Source of the DNA: Selaginella moellendorffii
Taxonomy: Eukaryota > Streptophyta > Lycopodiopsida > Selaginellales > Selaginellaceae
Assembly (NCBI RefSeq): GCF_000143415.4
Contig: NW_003314290.1
Location: 673,470-737,469, forward strand
Direction: 5' to 3'
Length of the DNA stretch: 64,000 nucleotides
Under the pieces are notes generated by a model, which had not been told where the DNA came from, searched no databases, and worked only from the letters and a program-made list of their open reading frames with translations. A program made the position numbers and the translations under genes. Positions within the stretch are counted from its first letter, which is position 1; every line of letters starts with the position of its first letter. Positions 12,285 to 23,799 of this stretch are shown here, in pieces.

Positions 12285-13157
12285 ACATTTTTATCTTTAG
12301 TTCCTCAAAGATTGTAGAAAATACGACTTGGCATGTCCCTAGCAAACCATGATGATTTGAGCTCATGATAGACATGGTCCATATCACTCAGCACATGCAC
12401 CTATGTTTGAAGTTCACCAAAAAATCCAGTCAGAATATTACAAATACCTTATAGGTGTTTTCAGCTTTAAGATCATCAGCAATGAATATGATGTTTGTAG
12501 TGTTAAGCATTTGATCTACACTAGTGATTGCCGCAGCAACCGTTGAAGAAGTATAAGTAGAAGCATCCACTGCAAATTGACTTAATGGAACAATGTTTAA
12601 TGGTCTGACAAAATCAAGCACTGGAGGAGCTTTCTCTAGCCATGCTCGAACATGTGTGGCCATAGAAATATCTACTGAGAGATGATGGAGCCCCAAATGA
12701 TATTTTAGATTCTTAGCTCTGACTTTGTAGTGTTGAATACACAGCCAGTTAGATGGCTTGAAAAGGTGGCTATATTTATCAGCAGCGTTGGCTGCCATTG
12801 AAGCTGTCGCAAGGTGCATGCTGTAGCTGTCAGTAAAATTGATATTAAGGAACCTTGATGTTGATGCCATACTTGTTGAGTGGATCTCATGTTGGAAATC
12901 ATAACTGCTGTACCAAGATAATACATATATAAAAAGCGGCTCACCACCTGAATGGAGCTGTAGATCCGCAATATAAACACATGCATATTGTGTTTCCTCA
13001 AAAGAAGCAATCAAATTCCATATGCCAGGGTCTAGAATGCTATATAATTTGTGCTTAGCTAAAAAATCTTGTTACAAACCCATAACTAAAAAAAAAAATC
13101 TAAAATTGAGTAATACCTCCTATAATCCCACAAGGCACTTGGCTGGAAGTCTGTGTC
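12285..13157 (-). pseudogene. Unrecognised duplicated coding fragment, copy 1
   Basis: The - strand is open from 13014 to 12430 (about 194 residues, including ASFEETQYACVYIADLQLHS and NTTNIIFIADDLKAENTYK). It continues after a 45-60 base intron-like gap into HVLSDMDHVYHELKSSWF. A second copy lies inverted at 21010-21923 with a few stops. Most differences keep the reading frame, so this was once coding. No family was recognised. It sits in a mosaic of gene fragments and is likely a transposon-captured or decayed gene piece. Confidence 0.5.
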
Positions 13158-13359
13158 AACTATCCATTGTCGTGGATGGCTGGCTGAAGTTTGAGGCCGC
13201 GGCTCAAATCACTATGCACATCAAGGAGAGTGGACGCACTATTACTAGAAAAGACCGATGGCTTCTAGCATGGTAAGAAAAAAGTTCTATGTAACTAATT
13301 TGGGTCAGGCTTGATACTAAACTACACTCCCAGGAATTCTTTGATGGTCGGGAAGAGAT
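13158..13359 (+). pseudogene. DExH helicase end fragment joined to inverted RCL1 end
   Basis: The + strand reads IVVDGWLKFEAAAQITMHIK, resembling the C-terminal segment of DHX29/DHX57-like DExH helicases (DGW-x-F-x-A-x-x-KIA-x-x-x-K). The - strand of the adjoining bases carries the RCL1 C-terminal text EFLGVQF-like. The same junction recurs at 20212-20481 and 23800-23945. The helicase identity rests on a short stretch. Confidence 0.4.
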
Positions 13360-13650
13360 ATTGGTTGGTGCCACCATTGCAAGAATAAACGAACGTTTTT
13401 TCAAACTTTGCAAGTCCATGGCAAATTCTATCTAGATACTGGCCACTCCCATGACGTTTGCATGGACGACACTTATATAGACCAAGCATATGGTCTCACT
13501 CCTGGCCAGTTTCTAAGAATGTTCATTTCTACTCGAATGCCTAAGGCGATCAAACTTTTGGAGACAAAGAAGCCACCAATAGGCCACTTCTTATTCTCGA
13601 CTAGTGCCGATCAAAGCTCACCAAAAGTTATTGCATTCAAGGCTGATTAG
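13360..13650 (+). pseudogene. Unrecognised open fragment
   Basis: An open stretch of about 80 residues with HDVCMDDTYIDQAYGLTPGQ and KPPIGHFLFSTSADQSSPK, ending at a TAG at 13648. Only its last ~17 codons (from the GCCGATCAAAGC string) are shared with the right-hand copy at 21929. No family was recognised; it may be the last exon of a captured gene. Confidence 0.35.
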
Positions 13651-13779
13651 AGTATTGTGCACTTTTATTTCCTGTTCTAGTGTGTTTTCATTTCTTGTTC
13701 CCGTGTGCTTTTATTTTCTATTTGTACAATGTATTGTCTATAAGCTTGCTGCATAGTTGTTTATGGGATCCATTGTATT

Positions 13780-14760
13780 ATTACAACCTCAAAGTCTCTT
13801 GTAAGACTCTCTGGAATGCAAGCTTCCCAATCGATGCATTGCCCCACTTCTTGCAGCAGGCCAACAACGTCATCCATGTCACGAAGCTGGGCTTGAAAGG
13901 CATTGTCTGCCACATCCAGAGCTTCCTGGACTGCCACCTTGCACAAGGCTGTAACTTGCGTTAGATCAACAAAAGCATTTTTTTTCAGGAAACTTACGTG
14001 CATGCCGTGCTCATCAATGTAAAATGACCTTCATGCAATGGATTAAAATCACCGGAAAGAACGACCCTTCTGCCGGTTTTACAGTCTTTGCTACCTATAT
14101 CACAACTTATAAAAAAACTAACCACTGAGCAAATTTCAAAGTACCTTCACCGGGATAATGGACCATGCAGACATTTCCATGTATTAGCTGCTCGAGCTCT
14201 TCGTCCTCTGTGTAATTCAGCCTCGACTCTCAAATTTCTTCCTCAGGTCTCTTCAATTCTCCCGGTACCGTATTTCCAATCTCACAAACGTCAGCCATAG
14301 CCTGGACATAAATCAAAAGTTTGGGTGAACTGAAAAGCCTGGTCATAAAAATCATAACCTTGATCAGGAGCTGACTGGATAGACAATCCTCTCCAAAACA
14401 ATCTCTATATCCCTGGAGATGAGAAAAACAATCGATTAAATTCATTGTTGTAAATATACAAGACCTTCTAAAGAGTGACGTCATATCTCCAAAGAGATGA
14501 ATGTGTTTGAGCAGGTATGTGGCATCTGGAAAGAAAAAATAAAAATAAAAATCTTCCATGGCGAACACAAAAACAAAGTCACTTGTGATCTCCTCGCTTG
14601 GGACTCCCAGTCGTCAACGCACTAGTGACTCCAAATCCAGCCACCAGAGTGCCTGCACTGCATTCCAAGAAAAAATCTGCTTGCTCGATCGAGAAAAAAC
14701 TATCTGCATGCAGCACAAGTTATTTATAAAGCTCAAGAGCTGCCATCACTGAAAATTGTG
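13780..14760 (-). pseudogene. Nucleotidylyltransferase-superfamily gene fragment, copy 1
   Basis: Pieces on the - strand match a plant protein with a CinA-like part and a cytidylyltransferase-like part. They are GFGVTSALTTGSPKRGDH (14640-14590), GYRDCFGEDCLSSQLLIK joined over a short intron to AMADVCEIGNTVPGELK (14410-14260), DEELEQLIHGNVCMVHY (14200-14160), and RRVVLSGDFNPLHEGH (about 14075-14020). The last has the nucleotide-binding SGxFNPxHxGH motif. It continues to QVTALCKVAVQEALDVADNA. The order is right for the family but parts are missing and no complete frame exists. A direct-orientation copy lies at 22108-23090. Confidence 0.6.
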
Positions 14761-15159
14761 GCTACGTTCAAGTGACACATTAGGAATGTCCCTAAGATCT
14801 GATAAATGATAGTATACTTGACTTTCTCTACAAATGAGACCGTTCATGAGGAGACATGGATACCAGTTGCTTCCAAATGCTTCCTTTCTATAATCTTCAC
14901 CATTCTTCAATTTGAAAAAAAACTCCATAGTGCTGGTTTTGTCAGTCCTATATTTTATAAGCATTAGCATCGGAGTTCAAATTGACAGCAACAAAGAAGG
15001 TAATCCCAGCACGAGAGAGAGTACTGCTCGTGTTGTTTACCTGAGTGATTTAACAAATCCTTTAGCGAAGGGAAGTGGCCTGGGTATAGTTTTCTTCAGA
15101 ATCTTCAAAATAAGAATCCAAAACCTACAATGCAAAGAAGTCTCATAATACTGGAAATC

Positions 15160-15423
15160 CCACCAAACTCTCATGTTTTTTAGAAAGGTTTTTACGATGC
15201 AGCAAATGAAACGTCATTCCCAAATGTAGCTGAAACGCATGCCTACACTTACGACATCAAATTAAAGCATAAGGAAGTTGGAGAGGAGTACCTGGTGTAC
15301 AACTACATTGCAATGGCGATTTACCTGTTTTCTCGCAGTACCTGGCACTTGGTCTTGAAGAAGATGACATGGGTGGAGCATGCCATGATCGAAGTTGAGA
15401 GCTGGCAGGATTGGCTTCACTTG
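15160..15423 (+). pseudogene. Short unrecognised coding-like piece, copy 1
   Basis: The + strand reads NVAETHAYTYDIKLKHKEVG then EEYLVYNYIA. The same text is kept in the copy near 23475-23620. No family was recognised. The piece ends at 15423, where the direct-repeat homology with the right mosaic stops. Confidence 0.3.
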
Positions 15424-15835
15424 TAACGGCTGTAACGGCTATTTGAAGTCTTCTTGCACACCTATTCGTCAAGATGTAAAGCATTGTATTGGAATAGACT
15501 AAATACCTGAAGCACTAAACTGTGTAAGGTGCTCAAATCCTGGAAAGAAAAGTGATTAGATTCTAGTTTATCAAGATAAACACAAACTTGGTTCACTGCT
15601 CTCTCCACCCATCTCTACATCACCTAAAACTTATTGCTATTGTGAAAAAACATCATCTAGCGATGGCTGGTAATTGTAATCTACATGGTCTTGAGACCCC
15701 ACATTAGAATCGCTAGCTACTGCTGCCATCAGAGAGGGCAATCTTGAATGAAACAATTGATTAACTTTGGGTTAATCACAACTGTTGGCCCAAAGGCCTA
15801 CTTAATTTTTGCAACGTCATTGGGCACATGTAAAA
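15424..15835. repeat. Inverted copy of 20510-20930
   Basis: Matches the right mosaic in reverse, for example CTCTCTCCACCCATCTCTAC against GTAGAGATGGGTGGAGAGAG. No coding sense was found. Confidence 0.7.
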
Positions 15836-16494
15836 CTCGCAAAAACTATTTTACTTGATGAAGGCAACCAAAGCATTGTATTCCAGCTTCTTATCTTCAG
15901 TGGGAGCATATCTGTGCTGGCGTTGGAGCACAAAATATAAGTTATATATTTTGAGTAAAACTTATAATTAATTAATGTCCTGCAGTATATATTTGATCTC
16001 TATATACTAATTTATTAGTATATAATACTATGGAATATAAGATTTGAATTTATTATATATATATTTACAAATAATTATTTTTTTGATTAGATCTAGGTAG
16101 TAATATATTAATGTTTCTAAAAACTTATTGTTTTATATTTTGAGGACAAATTATAATTAATTAATGTCCTGCAGTAATTATTCTCTTTTATTTGTTTTTA
16201 CTTTTTTATTTGTCAATTTGTTTCTAAATATATTCATATTTCCAAATAATAATTTGTATATAATATTTTTATGAATGAATATTTTATCTTACTTATGCCT
16301 AGGAATATATTTTTTTAAATAGATATATTATCAAGTTTACAAGAATTTATTTTTTTATTCATCTAACATTTTCTAGGCATAATTCTCTCAATCAAAGTGG
16401 AATATAATATTTGTTGTTTTAATACTATTCTAATATATTAAAAAATCAAAACAGTATTTTGCTGATTACATAGCATATGCTGGGCAAGTGCTAG
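15836..16494 (+). mobile_element. AT-rich Helitron 3' end (non-autonomous or relic)
   Basis: AT-rich DNA with two copies of TTATAATTAATTAATGTCCTGCAG. It ends in the hairpin AGCATATGCT, GGGCAAGTG and CTAG at 16491-16494, followed by T. The last ~25 bases match the end of the larger Helitron at 27410. Helitrons end in a hairpin plus CTRR and insert before T. The 5' end is not resolved. Confidence 0.6.
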
Positions 16495-16609
16495 TATTAC
16501 ATAACATAGACCTTTGCACAATTTTTTCTTGTGGTGATCTTTTGGCCACGGTGGATACAATGTGGACTTCGGCAGGTCAAGACCTAGACTTGACTTCTGC
16601 CAGTCCGTA

Positions 16610-19200
16610 CACTACTACATAAAAGCATTATAATGATATGTTTTTCCAACGAAATTTTTGTGTTTGTTCAAAATCTAAGTTGTAATTTTCAACTCAACTT
16701 AAATGTAGCAAATTGGCTTTAGTTACAAATTTTAAGTTGTAATTTGTGATAGCTTTATAAATTGGAAATTATAGTTGTCCTTTACAACTAAAATATAAAT
16801 CATAATTTGTTATTTAAAGCTAGATAAGCTCATATATGTTGCTAATTAGAGTTGCAATTTACAACTTTTAAAATGTGACTAAAATGTAAGTTTTTAAGGT
16901 TTGTAGTTCTAAAATTTTTAGTCATAAATTTCAACAATATTTACATCAACTAACTTACTAATAGCAGTATAATGTATCCACTTTTAACACATAATTTCCT
17001 AATAAAAGGACTTTTTTTTTCCTCAGATCTGTATTAAGTTTTTTGTTTAGAATTTAGGAATGAGAGTTGCATGTTGGTGTTTAAGGTGTAGAAGTAATTA
17101 TATTTACCTTATACAAATTACCATAAATCATATTCATCTTTATGGTAAACATCCTTTAGCACCACATGATGCATAGTTTTCAATAGAAGATATTCAAGGG
17201 ATTAGATTATGCAACTCTACTACTTTAGTACAACAATTTTTTGAAATTGATGAAAGCTCTATAGTTCCAGATGATTGTTGTATTAATTGGAATGGTGGTA
17301 ATGATAGTGGCAATGATGATATTGAGGATGATGATGTATTTAATTATTTCTAAGATTGCTTACATGGAAATGAAGATAATTTATTATCTATTTATAAAGG
17401 GGCAAATGCTTCTATTTTGTTGACTTGTTTAAGGATTCTAGATGTGCAAGTTATTACTGGAATATCAAGCCAAGCAACAGATCATTTTGTAAGGTAATTA
17501 ATTTTTATTTATTATTTAGTATTAAATTTTTCATTATTTGGATGAAGGCTCTTCAAAAAAATGTTGCCTACAACTAACATTTTTCAAATAACTATAAGGA
17601 AGTGGTAAATATCACTAAACATAATGGACTTACCTATAAAAAGATTGATTCATGCATCAATGATTGTATGTAATTTCATAAGGAGAATAAGAATCTTCAA
17701 TTTTGTAAAATTTCTAATGCTAGCAAGCACAAAGATTTTAGCAATTATATACCTGAGAAAATAATGCATTATTTCTTTATTATACCTTGACTTCAACAAT
17801 AATTTCAATATAGAGAAATAACACAATATATAACTTATCATTTTATCATCGATCCACTAATGGAATAATGAGAATGCCTGGAGATAGTTCAACTTAAAAA
17901 ACAATTGAAGATGATTATCCAGATTTTGCAGCAGATCCAAAAAATATACATCTTAGTATGGCTGCAGATGATCTTTCTCTAACAAAACTAATGGCAAAAA
18001 TATATTCATGTTAGGCAATTGTTGCAATTAATAATAATATACCACCAACTCTAGCAATTAAGCCTTCATTTATATTCCTTATTATGATTATACTAGGTAT
18101 TAGTTTAAAAAATAAATTGAAATATTTATATTTATAATTTTTCTAAGCCCAAAACTTCATAAGGTACTTAATATTTATTGGTCATTATTTTTGGAAGAGT
18201 TAAAACAATTATGGGATGGAGTGCCATGCAAAGATAATTCTAAGCTAAAGGGTTAACAGTTTTTTAAGCTTAGAGAAGTAGTGTGATAGTTTATTCATGA
18301 TTTTCCTGGATTATGATTTTGTTCAAGATTTTGAACTAATGGGAAAATACTTTTACTTAGATTGTGGATCTAGATTCTTAGAATATAGTCAAGAAGTTTA
18401 TAAAAATGCATATATATTGGTCATTGGTGTTTCTTACCTAAAGATCATCTATTTAGGTCTACTAATAGAATGTAAAATTTTAGTTATTATTTCTAAAACA
18501 TAATTTTAATTAGTTTATTTAATAGTCATAATTATATTTGACCAATAATAGGACAAATGACTCCAAAAAAAATAGGTCCCATATTATTATTTGGTTAGAC
18601 AAGAAGATCAAATATCATTACCTAATAGTATGAAATGGTTATATCCACATTTTATCAACTTCCATATTTTTATAAGTTGCCAATAGCAATTTTAAAGGAT
18701 TGCACGTATATATTTAAGAATTCTTTTGAAATTATATATAAAACTATTACTGGTAAAAATGATGAATTAAGTACTAAAAAAGACTTAGTTGTGTGCAGAA
18801 TGAAGTAAAATATATGGCTGCGACGTGATGGAAAAATTGAGCATAGAACTTGGACATTAACAAATCATCAAAATAAATTATTTATAGATAATATAGAGGC
18901 TTTTAAAGTGTTTACAATATATGGAACTGAATTTTGAAATTGTATAGATGAGAAAGGTAATTTAATAGGTATGAAAACAATTCGCTTCATTTACTATGAG
19001 TATGTTTCTAAATTTACTAAAATGTAAATTAATATATTTAGTAGGATGTTTATCCCATTTTTATAATGGGAAACACAACACCTCAATTACAGAAAGTAAT
19101 ATATTTTCTTAGAGAAGTTTTATGGTATTAATTGATTTAATTTTTTGAATTTTAATTAGATTTTTAACTACTCAAGAAGTAGATAAATCTTTGATACCTA
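16610..19200 (+). mobile_element. CACTA (En/Spm) transposon relic
   Basis: Begins with CACTACTACATAAAAG at 16610, the CACTA-type terminus. About 350 bases of subterminal repeats (AAGTTGTAATTT and its inverse) follow. The + strand then carries decayed TNPD-type transposase text broken by stops: YKEVVNITKHNGLTYKKID and INDCM (17600-17670), EDDYPDFAADPKNIHLSMAA (17910-17960), and ELKQLWDGVP, FKLREVV and HDFPG (18195-18310). The matching 3' CACTA end was not found, so the element is truncated. Confidence 0.75.
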
Positions 19201-19312
19201 TTATGAAAGAAAAGTTAATCATATGTGTGTGTTTATTGGAAGTAACATTACTTACAATAGTTATGACAACACAAGTACATTTATATCGCAAATATGACTT
19301 TATGTATTGAAT

Positions 19313-19390
19313 GATACTTGTCGGCCAGTCTTTACAGATACTCTCTCTTTACTACCATAACGGCAGAAAATTAGTACTGTTGGTTTCCTT
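19313..19390 (+). repeat. LTR fragment
   Basis: GGCCAGTCTTTACAGATACT and the next ~50 bases resemble the LTR arms at 59540 and 61380. It is a short solo fragment at the border of the CACTA relic and the RCL1 relic. Confidence 0.45.
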
Positions 19391-19486
19391 TATGGTCTCC
19401 ACCAAAGTGCTTTGGCATTGGCAGTGTTGCTGTACTGGGCATGGAAATTCTTCCAAGAGCATCCCCCTGTACATAAGAAAAGCACT

Positions 19487-20300
19487 TTGGTGTTCCAATT
19501 GAAGGCCTAGAACTCAAGGTTGTTGCCTGTGGAGCTCCTTCCTTGGGTGGTGGTGAGGCCATCCTCAAAGTTCCCATTGTCTCCAAGAGCCTCATGATCA
19601 ATTTCTCCAAACTCCTCTTTTTTTTCTTTCTCTCCTCGCTAAGAATCCTTCGCCAAGCTGCTACATGGGTGGACGAGGGCATGGTGAAACATATCCGAGG
19701 AGTGAGTTACTCCACACGTGTCTCACCTCATATGGCCAATCAAATGGTTGATGCCGCTCATGGCGTGCTAAATCGCTTGCTCCCCGACGTGTACATCTTT
19801 ACCGATCACTACACTGGTTCGGAGTCCGGGAAGTAAGTTCCATGATTTTGTGTTGCAAGGTAAACTTTTTTCATCTTGCTTCCTTTGTCATGGCACAGAT
19901 CTCCGGGCTATAGGATCTCACTGGTGGCAGAAACAACCACCGGTTGCATTTTAAGCTCCGAGTGCATGGCTACGCATTCAGGAGCATCCGAGCTCGAGCT
20001 TCCAGAGGACCTGGGGACGCAAGCAGCCATGTCCTTGCAATAGGAGATAAAGCTGGGAGGAGTTGTAGATTCAACTCACCAGGTATCTATCTGTGAAACT
20101 GGAAAGGAAAGAAGTCGATCTCACAAACTTTCCTGTTTGCCATACAAGGGTTGCTGTTCATCCTCTGTGCTCTGTGCCCAGAAGATGTTTCCAAAGTCAA
20201 GGTCGGGAAGCTCTCTTCCCGACCATCAAAGAATTCCTAGGAGTGCAGTTTAGTATCAAGTCTGACCCGAATTAGTTACATGGAACTTTTTCTTACCACG
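19487..20300 (+). pseudogene. RCL1: RCL1 (RNA 3'-phosphate cyclase-like) pseudogene
   Basis: RCL1 acts in 18S rRNA processing in the nucleolus. The + strand gives KHFGVPIEGLELKVV then APSLGGGEAILKVPIV. After that come WVDEGMVKHIRGVSYSTRVS, LNRLLPDVYIFTDHYTGSES, GYRISLVAETTTGCILSS, GGVVDSTHQ, LCALCPEDVSKVKVGKL-like text and EFLGVQFSIKSDPN, in family order with short introns. The N-terminal third is missing: the left edge joins a PPR scrap and an inverted RCL1 scrap (19390-19480). A TAG stop precedes EIKLGGVV near 20041. It is therefore dead, although it keeps more exons than the copy fused to the DYW gene. Confidence 0.8.
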
Positions 20301-20481
20301 CTAGAAGCCATCGGTCTTTTCTAGCAGCAGCACGTCCACTCTCCTTGATGTGCATAGCGATTCGAGCCGCAGCCTCAAACTCCAGCCAGCCATCCACGAT
20401 GATCATCTGCCTCTCATCGTCATCATCTGCTGATGCTCCCACTGAAGATAAGAAGCTGGAATACACTTTGGACACCTTCAT
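20293..20481 (-). pseudogene. DExH helicase C-terminal fragment
   Basis: The - strand reads DDDDERQMIIVDGWLEFEAA then ARIAMHIKESGR and stops after WLLAW. The DGW-x-F-x-A pattern followed by RIA resembles the ends of DHX29/57-type DExH RNA helicases. It lies end-to-end with the RCL1 C-terminus. The family call is tentative because only about 40 residues are informative. Confidence 0.4.
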
Positions 20482-20509
20482 CGAGCGAAATAGTTATTGT
20501 GAGTTTTGC

Positions 20510-20930
20510 ATATGCCCAATGACGTGGCAAAAATTAAGCAGGCCTTTGGGCCAACGGTTGTGATTAACCCAAAGTTTGTCAATTGCTTCATTCAGGATTG
20601 CCCTCTCCGATGGCAGCGGCAGCTAGTGATTCTAATGTGGGGTCTCAAGACCATGTAGATTACAATTACTAGCCATCGCTAGATGATGTTTCTTCACAGT
20701 AACAACAAGTTTTAGGTGATGTAGAGATGGGTGGAGAGAGCAGTGAACCAGGTTTGTGTTTTTCTTGATAAATTAGAATCTAATCACTTTTCTTTCCAGG
20801 ATTTGAGCACCTTACACAGCTTAGTGTTTCAGGTACTTAGTTTATTCCAATATAGTGCTTTATAGCTTGATGAATAGGTGTACAAGAAGACTTCAAACAG
20901 TCGTTACAGCCATTACATTTCCAAAGTCCC
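20510..20930. repeat. Mosaic segment also found inverted at 15424-15835
   Basis: Non-coding as far as can be seen. It is shared with the left mosaic in reverse orientation. Confidence 0.65.
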
Positions 20931-21009
20931 TTTGCTATTTTAGTAGGTATTGGCACTTGGCTTTTTTTGCTTCATAAACCTTCTCTGTTGCCAGATCCAG
21001 GTGCTCAGA

Positions 21010-21923
21010 CACAGACTTCCAGCCAAGTGCCCCATGGGATTATAGGAGGTACTACTCAATTTTAGAAAAAAAAATTTAGTTAGTTTGTAACGGGATTTGT
21101 TCGTAACTAACGATTGTTAGTTCCCGTTGTAAAGTTAGTTTGTAATGGGATTTTTTAGCTAAGCACAAATTATATAGCATTCTAGACCCTGGCGTATGGA
21201 ATCTGATTGCTTCTTCTAAGGATACATGTGTTCATATTGCGGATCTATAGCTCCATTCAGGTGGTGAGCCGCTTCTTATATATGTATTATCTTGGTACAG
21301 CAGTTATGATTTCTAATATGAGATCCACTCAACAAGTATGGCATCAACATCAAGGTTCCTTAATATCAATTTCACTGACAGCTACGGCATGCACCTTGCA
21401 ACAGCTTCAATGGCAGCTAACGCTGCTGATAAATATAGCCACCTTTTCAAGCCATCTAACTGGCTGTGTATTCAACACTACAATGTCAGAGCTAAGAATC
21501 CAAAATATCATTTGGGGCTCCATCGTCTCTCAGTAGATATTTCTATGGCCACACATGTTTGAGCATGGCCAGAGAAGGCTCTTCTAGTGCTTGATTTTGT
21601 CAGACTATCAGACATTATTCCACTGTGTCAGTTTGCAATGGATGCTTCTGCTTATACTTCTTCAACAGTTTCTGCGGCAATCACTAGTGTAGATCAAATG
21701 CCTAACACTACAAACATCATATTCATTGCTGATGATCCTGAAGCTGAAAACACCTATAAGGTATTTGTAATATTCTGACTGGATTTTTTGGTGAACTTCA
21801 AACATAGGTGCATGTGCTGGGTGATATGGACCATGTCTATCATGAGCTCAAATCATCATGGTTTGCTGAGGACATGCCAAGTCATATTTTCTACAATCTT
21901 TGAGGAACTAAAGATAAAAATGT
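21010..21923 (+). pseudogene. Unrecognised duplicated coding fragment, copy 2
   Basis: Inverted copy of 12285-13157. The + frame gives ASTSRFLNINFTDSYGMHLA, then DKYSHLFKPSNWLCIQHYNV, NTTNIIFIADDPEAENTYK and, after a 46-base intron-like gap, HVLGDMDHVYHELKSSWFAE. Stops occur after LHSGG-side residues and after MATHV. An extra ~45 bases of tandem GTTAGTTTGTAA text near 21080-21140 is absent from copy 1. Confidence 0.5.
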
Positions 21924-21928
21924 ATTCA

Positions 21929-23721
21929 CTGGTGCCGATCAAAGCTCACCAAAAGTTATTGCGTTCAAGGCTGATTAGAGTACTGTGCACTTTTATTTCC
22001 TGTTCTAGTGTGCTTTCATTTCCTGTTCCCGTGTGCTTTTATTTTTTGTTTGTACAATGTATTGTCTATAAGCTTGCTGCATAATTGTTTATGGGATCCA
22101 TTGTATTATTACAACCTCAAAGTCTCTTGCAAGACTCTCTGGAATGCGAGCTTCCCAATTGCTGCATAGCCCCACTTCTTGCAGCAAGCCAGCAACGTCA
22201 TCCATGTCACGAAGCTGGGCTTGAAAGGCATTGTCCGCCACATCCAGAGCTTCCTGGACTGCCACCTTGCACAAGGCTGTAACTTGTGTTAGATCAACAA
22301 AAGCATTTTTTTTTCAGGAAACTTACGTGCATGCCGTGCTCATCAGTGTAAGATGACCTTCATGCAATGGATTAAAATCACCGGAAAGAACGACCCTTCT
22401 GCCGGTTCTACAGTCTTTGCTACCTGTATCACAACTTATGAAAAAAATAACCACTGAGCAAATTTCGAAGTACCTTCACCGAGATAATGGACCATGCAGA
22501 CATTTCCATGTATTAGCTGCTCGAGCTCTTCGTCCTCTGTGTAATTCAGCCTTGACTCTCGAATTTCTTCCTCAGGGCTCTTCAATTCTCCCGGTACCGT
22601 ATTTCCAATCTCACAAACGTCAGCCATAGCCTGGACATAAATCAAAAGTTTGGGCGAACTGAAAAGCCTGGTCATAAAAATCATAACCTTGATTAGGAGC
22701 TGACTGGATAGACAATCCTCTCCAAAACAATCTCTATATCCCTGGAGATGAGAAAAACAATCGATTAAATTCATTGCTGTAAATACACAAAACCTTCTAA
22801 AGAGTGACGTCATATCTCCAAAGAGATGAATGCGTTCGAGCAGATATGTGGCATCTGGAAAGAAAAAATAAAAATAAAAATCTTCCATGGCGAACACAAA
22901 AACAAAGTCACCTGTGATCTCCTCGCTTGGGACTCTCAGTCGTCAATGCACCAGTGACTCCAAATCCAGCCACCAGAGTGCCTGCACTGCATTCCAAGAA
23001 AAAATCCACTTGCTCAATCGAGAAAAAACTATCTGCATGCAGCACAAGTTATTTATAAAGCTCAAGAGCTGCCATCACTGAAAATTGTGGCTACGTTCAA
23101 GTGACACATTAGGAATGTCCCTAAGATCTGATAAATAACAATATACCTGACTTTCTCTACAAATGAGACCATTCATGAGGAGACATGGATACCGGTTGCT
23201 TCCAAATGCTTCCTTTCTATAATCTTCACCATTCTTCAATTTGAAAAAAAACTCCATAGTGCTGGTTTCGTCAGTCCTATATTTTATAAGCATTAGCATC
23301 GGAATTCAAATTGACAGCAACAAAGAAAAGTTTACCCGAGTGATTTAACAAATCCTTTAGTGAAGGGAAGTGGCCTGGGTATAGTTTTCTTCAGAATCTT
23401 CATCCAAAACCTACAACGCAAAGAAGTCTCATAATACTGGAAATCCCACCAAACTCTCATGTTTTTTAGAAAGGTTTTTACAATGTAGCAAATGAAACAT
23501 CATTCCCAAATGTAGCTGAAACGCATGCCTACACTTACGACATCAAACTAAAGCATAAGGAAGTTGGAGAAGAGTACCTGGTGTACAACTACATTGCTGT
23601 AGCGATTTACCTGTTTTCTTGCAGTACCTAGCACTTGGTCTTGACATGTGCGGAGCAAGAGCTACACTTGCTATGGATGCCATGACCGAAGCTGAGAGCC
23701 AGCAGGATTGGCTTCACTTGC
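21929..23721. repeat. Direct repeat of 13601-15423
   Basis: About 1.8 kb in the same orientation as the left copy, with scattered substitutions and small gaps. The adjoining segment (21010-21923) is inverted relative to the left, so the switch point is at the shared string GTGCCGATCAAAGCTCACC. Confidence 0.85.
22108..23090 (-). pseudogene. Nucleotidylyltransferase-superfamily gene fragment, copy 2
   Basis: Same pieces as copy 1: RDCFGEDCLSSQLLIK, AMADVCEIGNTVPGELKS, RLNYTEDEELEQLIHGNVC, a FNPLHEGH-type motif near 22370, and CKVAVQEALDVADNAFQAQL. The nucleotide-binding motif and the CinA-like PKRGDH text (here SPKRGDH with changes, about 22940) are on separate exons. The start and several family segments are missing. 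Confidence 0.6.
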
Positions 23722-23799
23722 AGCTCCTTGTGGATTCTCCACACATACAAGGCTGGCAGCGAAATCCCACTCTTGGGCGACAGCGGTGGCGAGGGCCTG

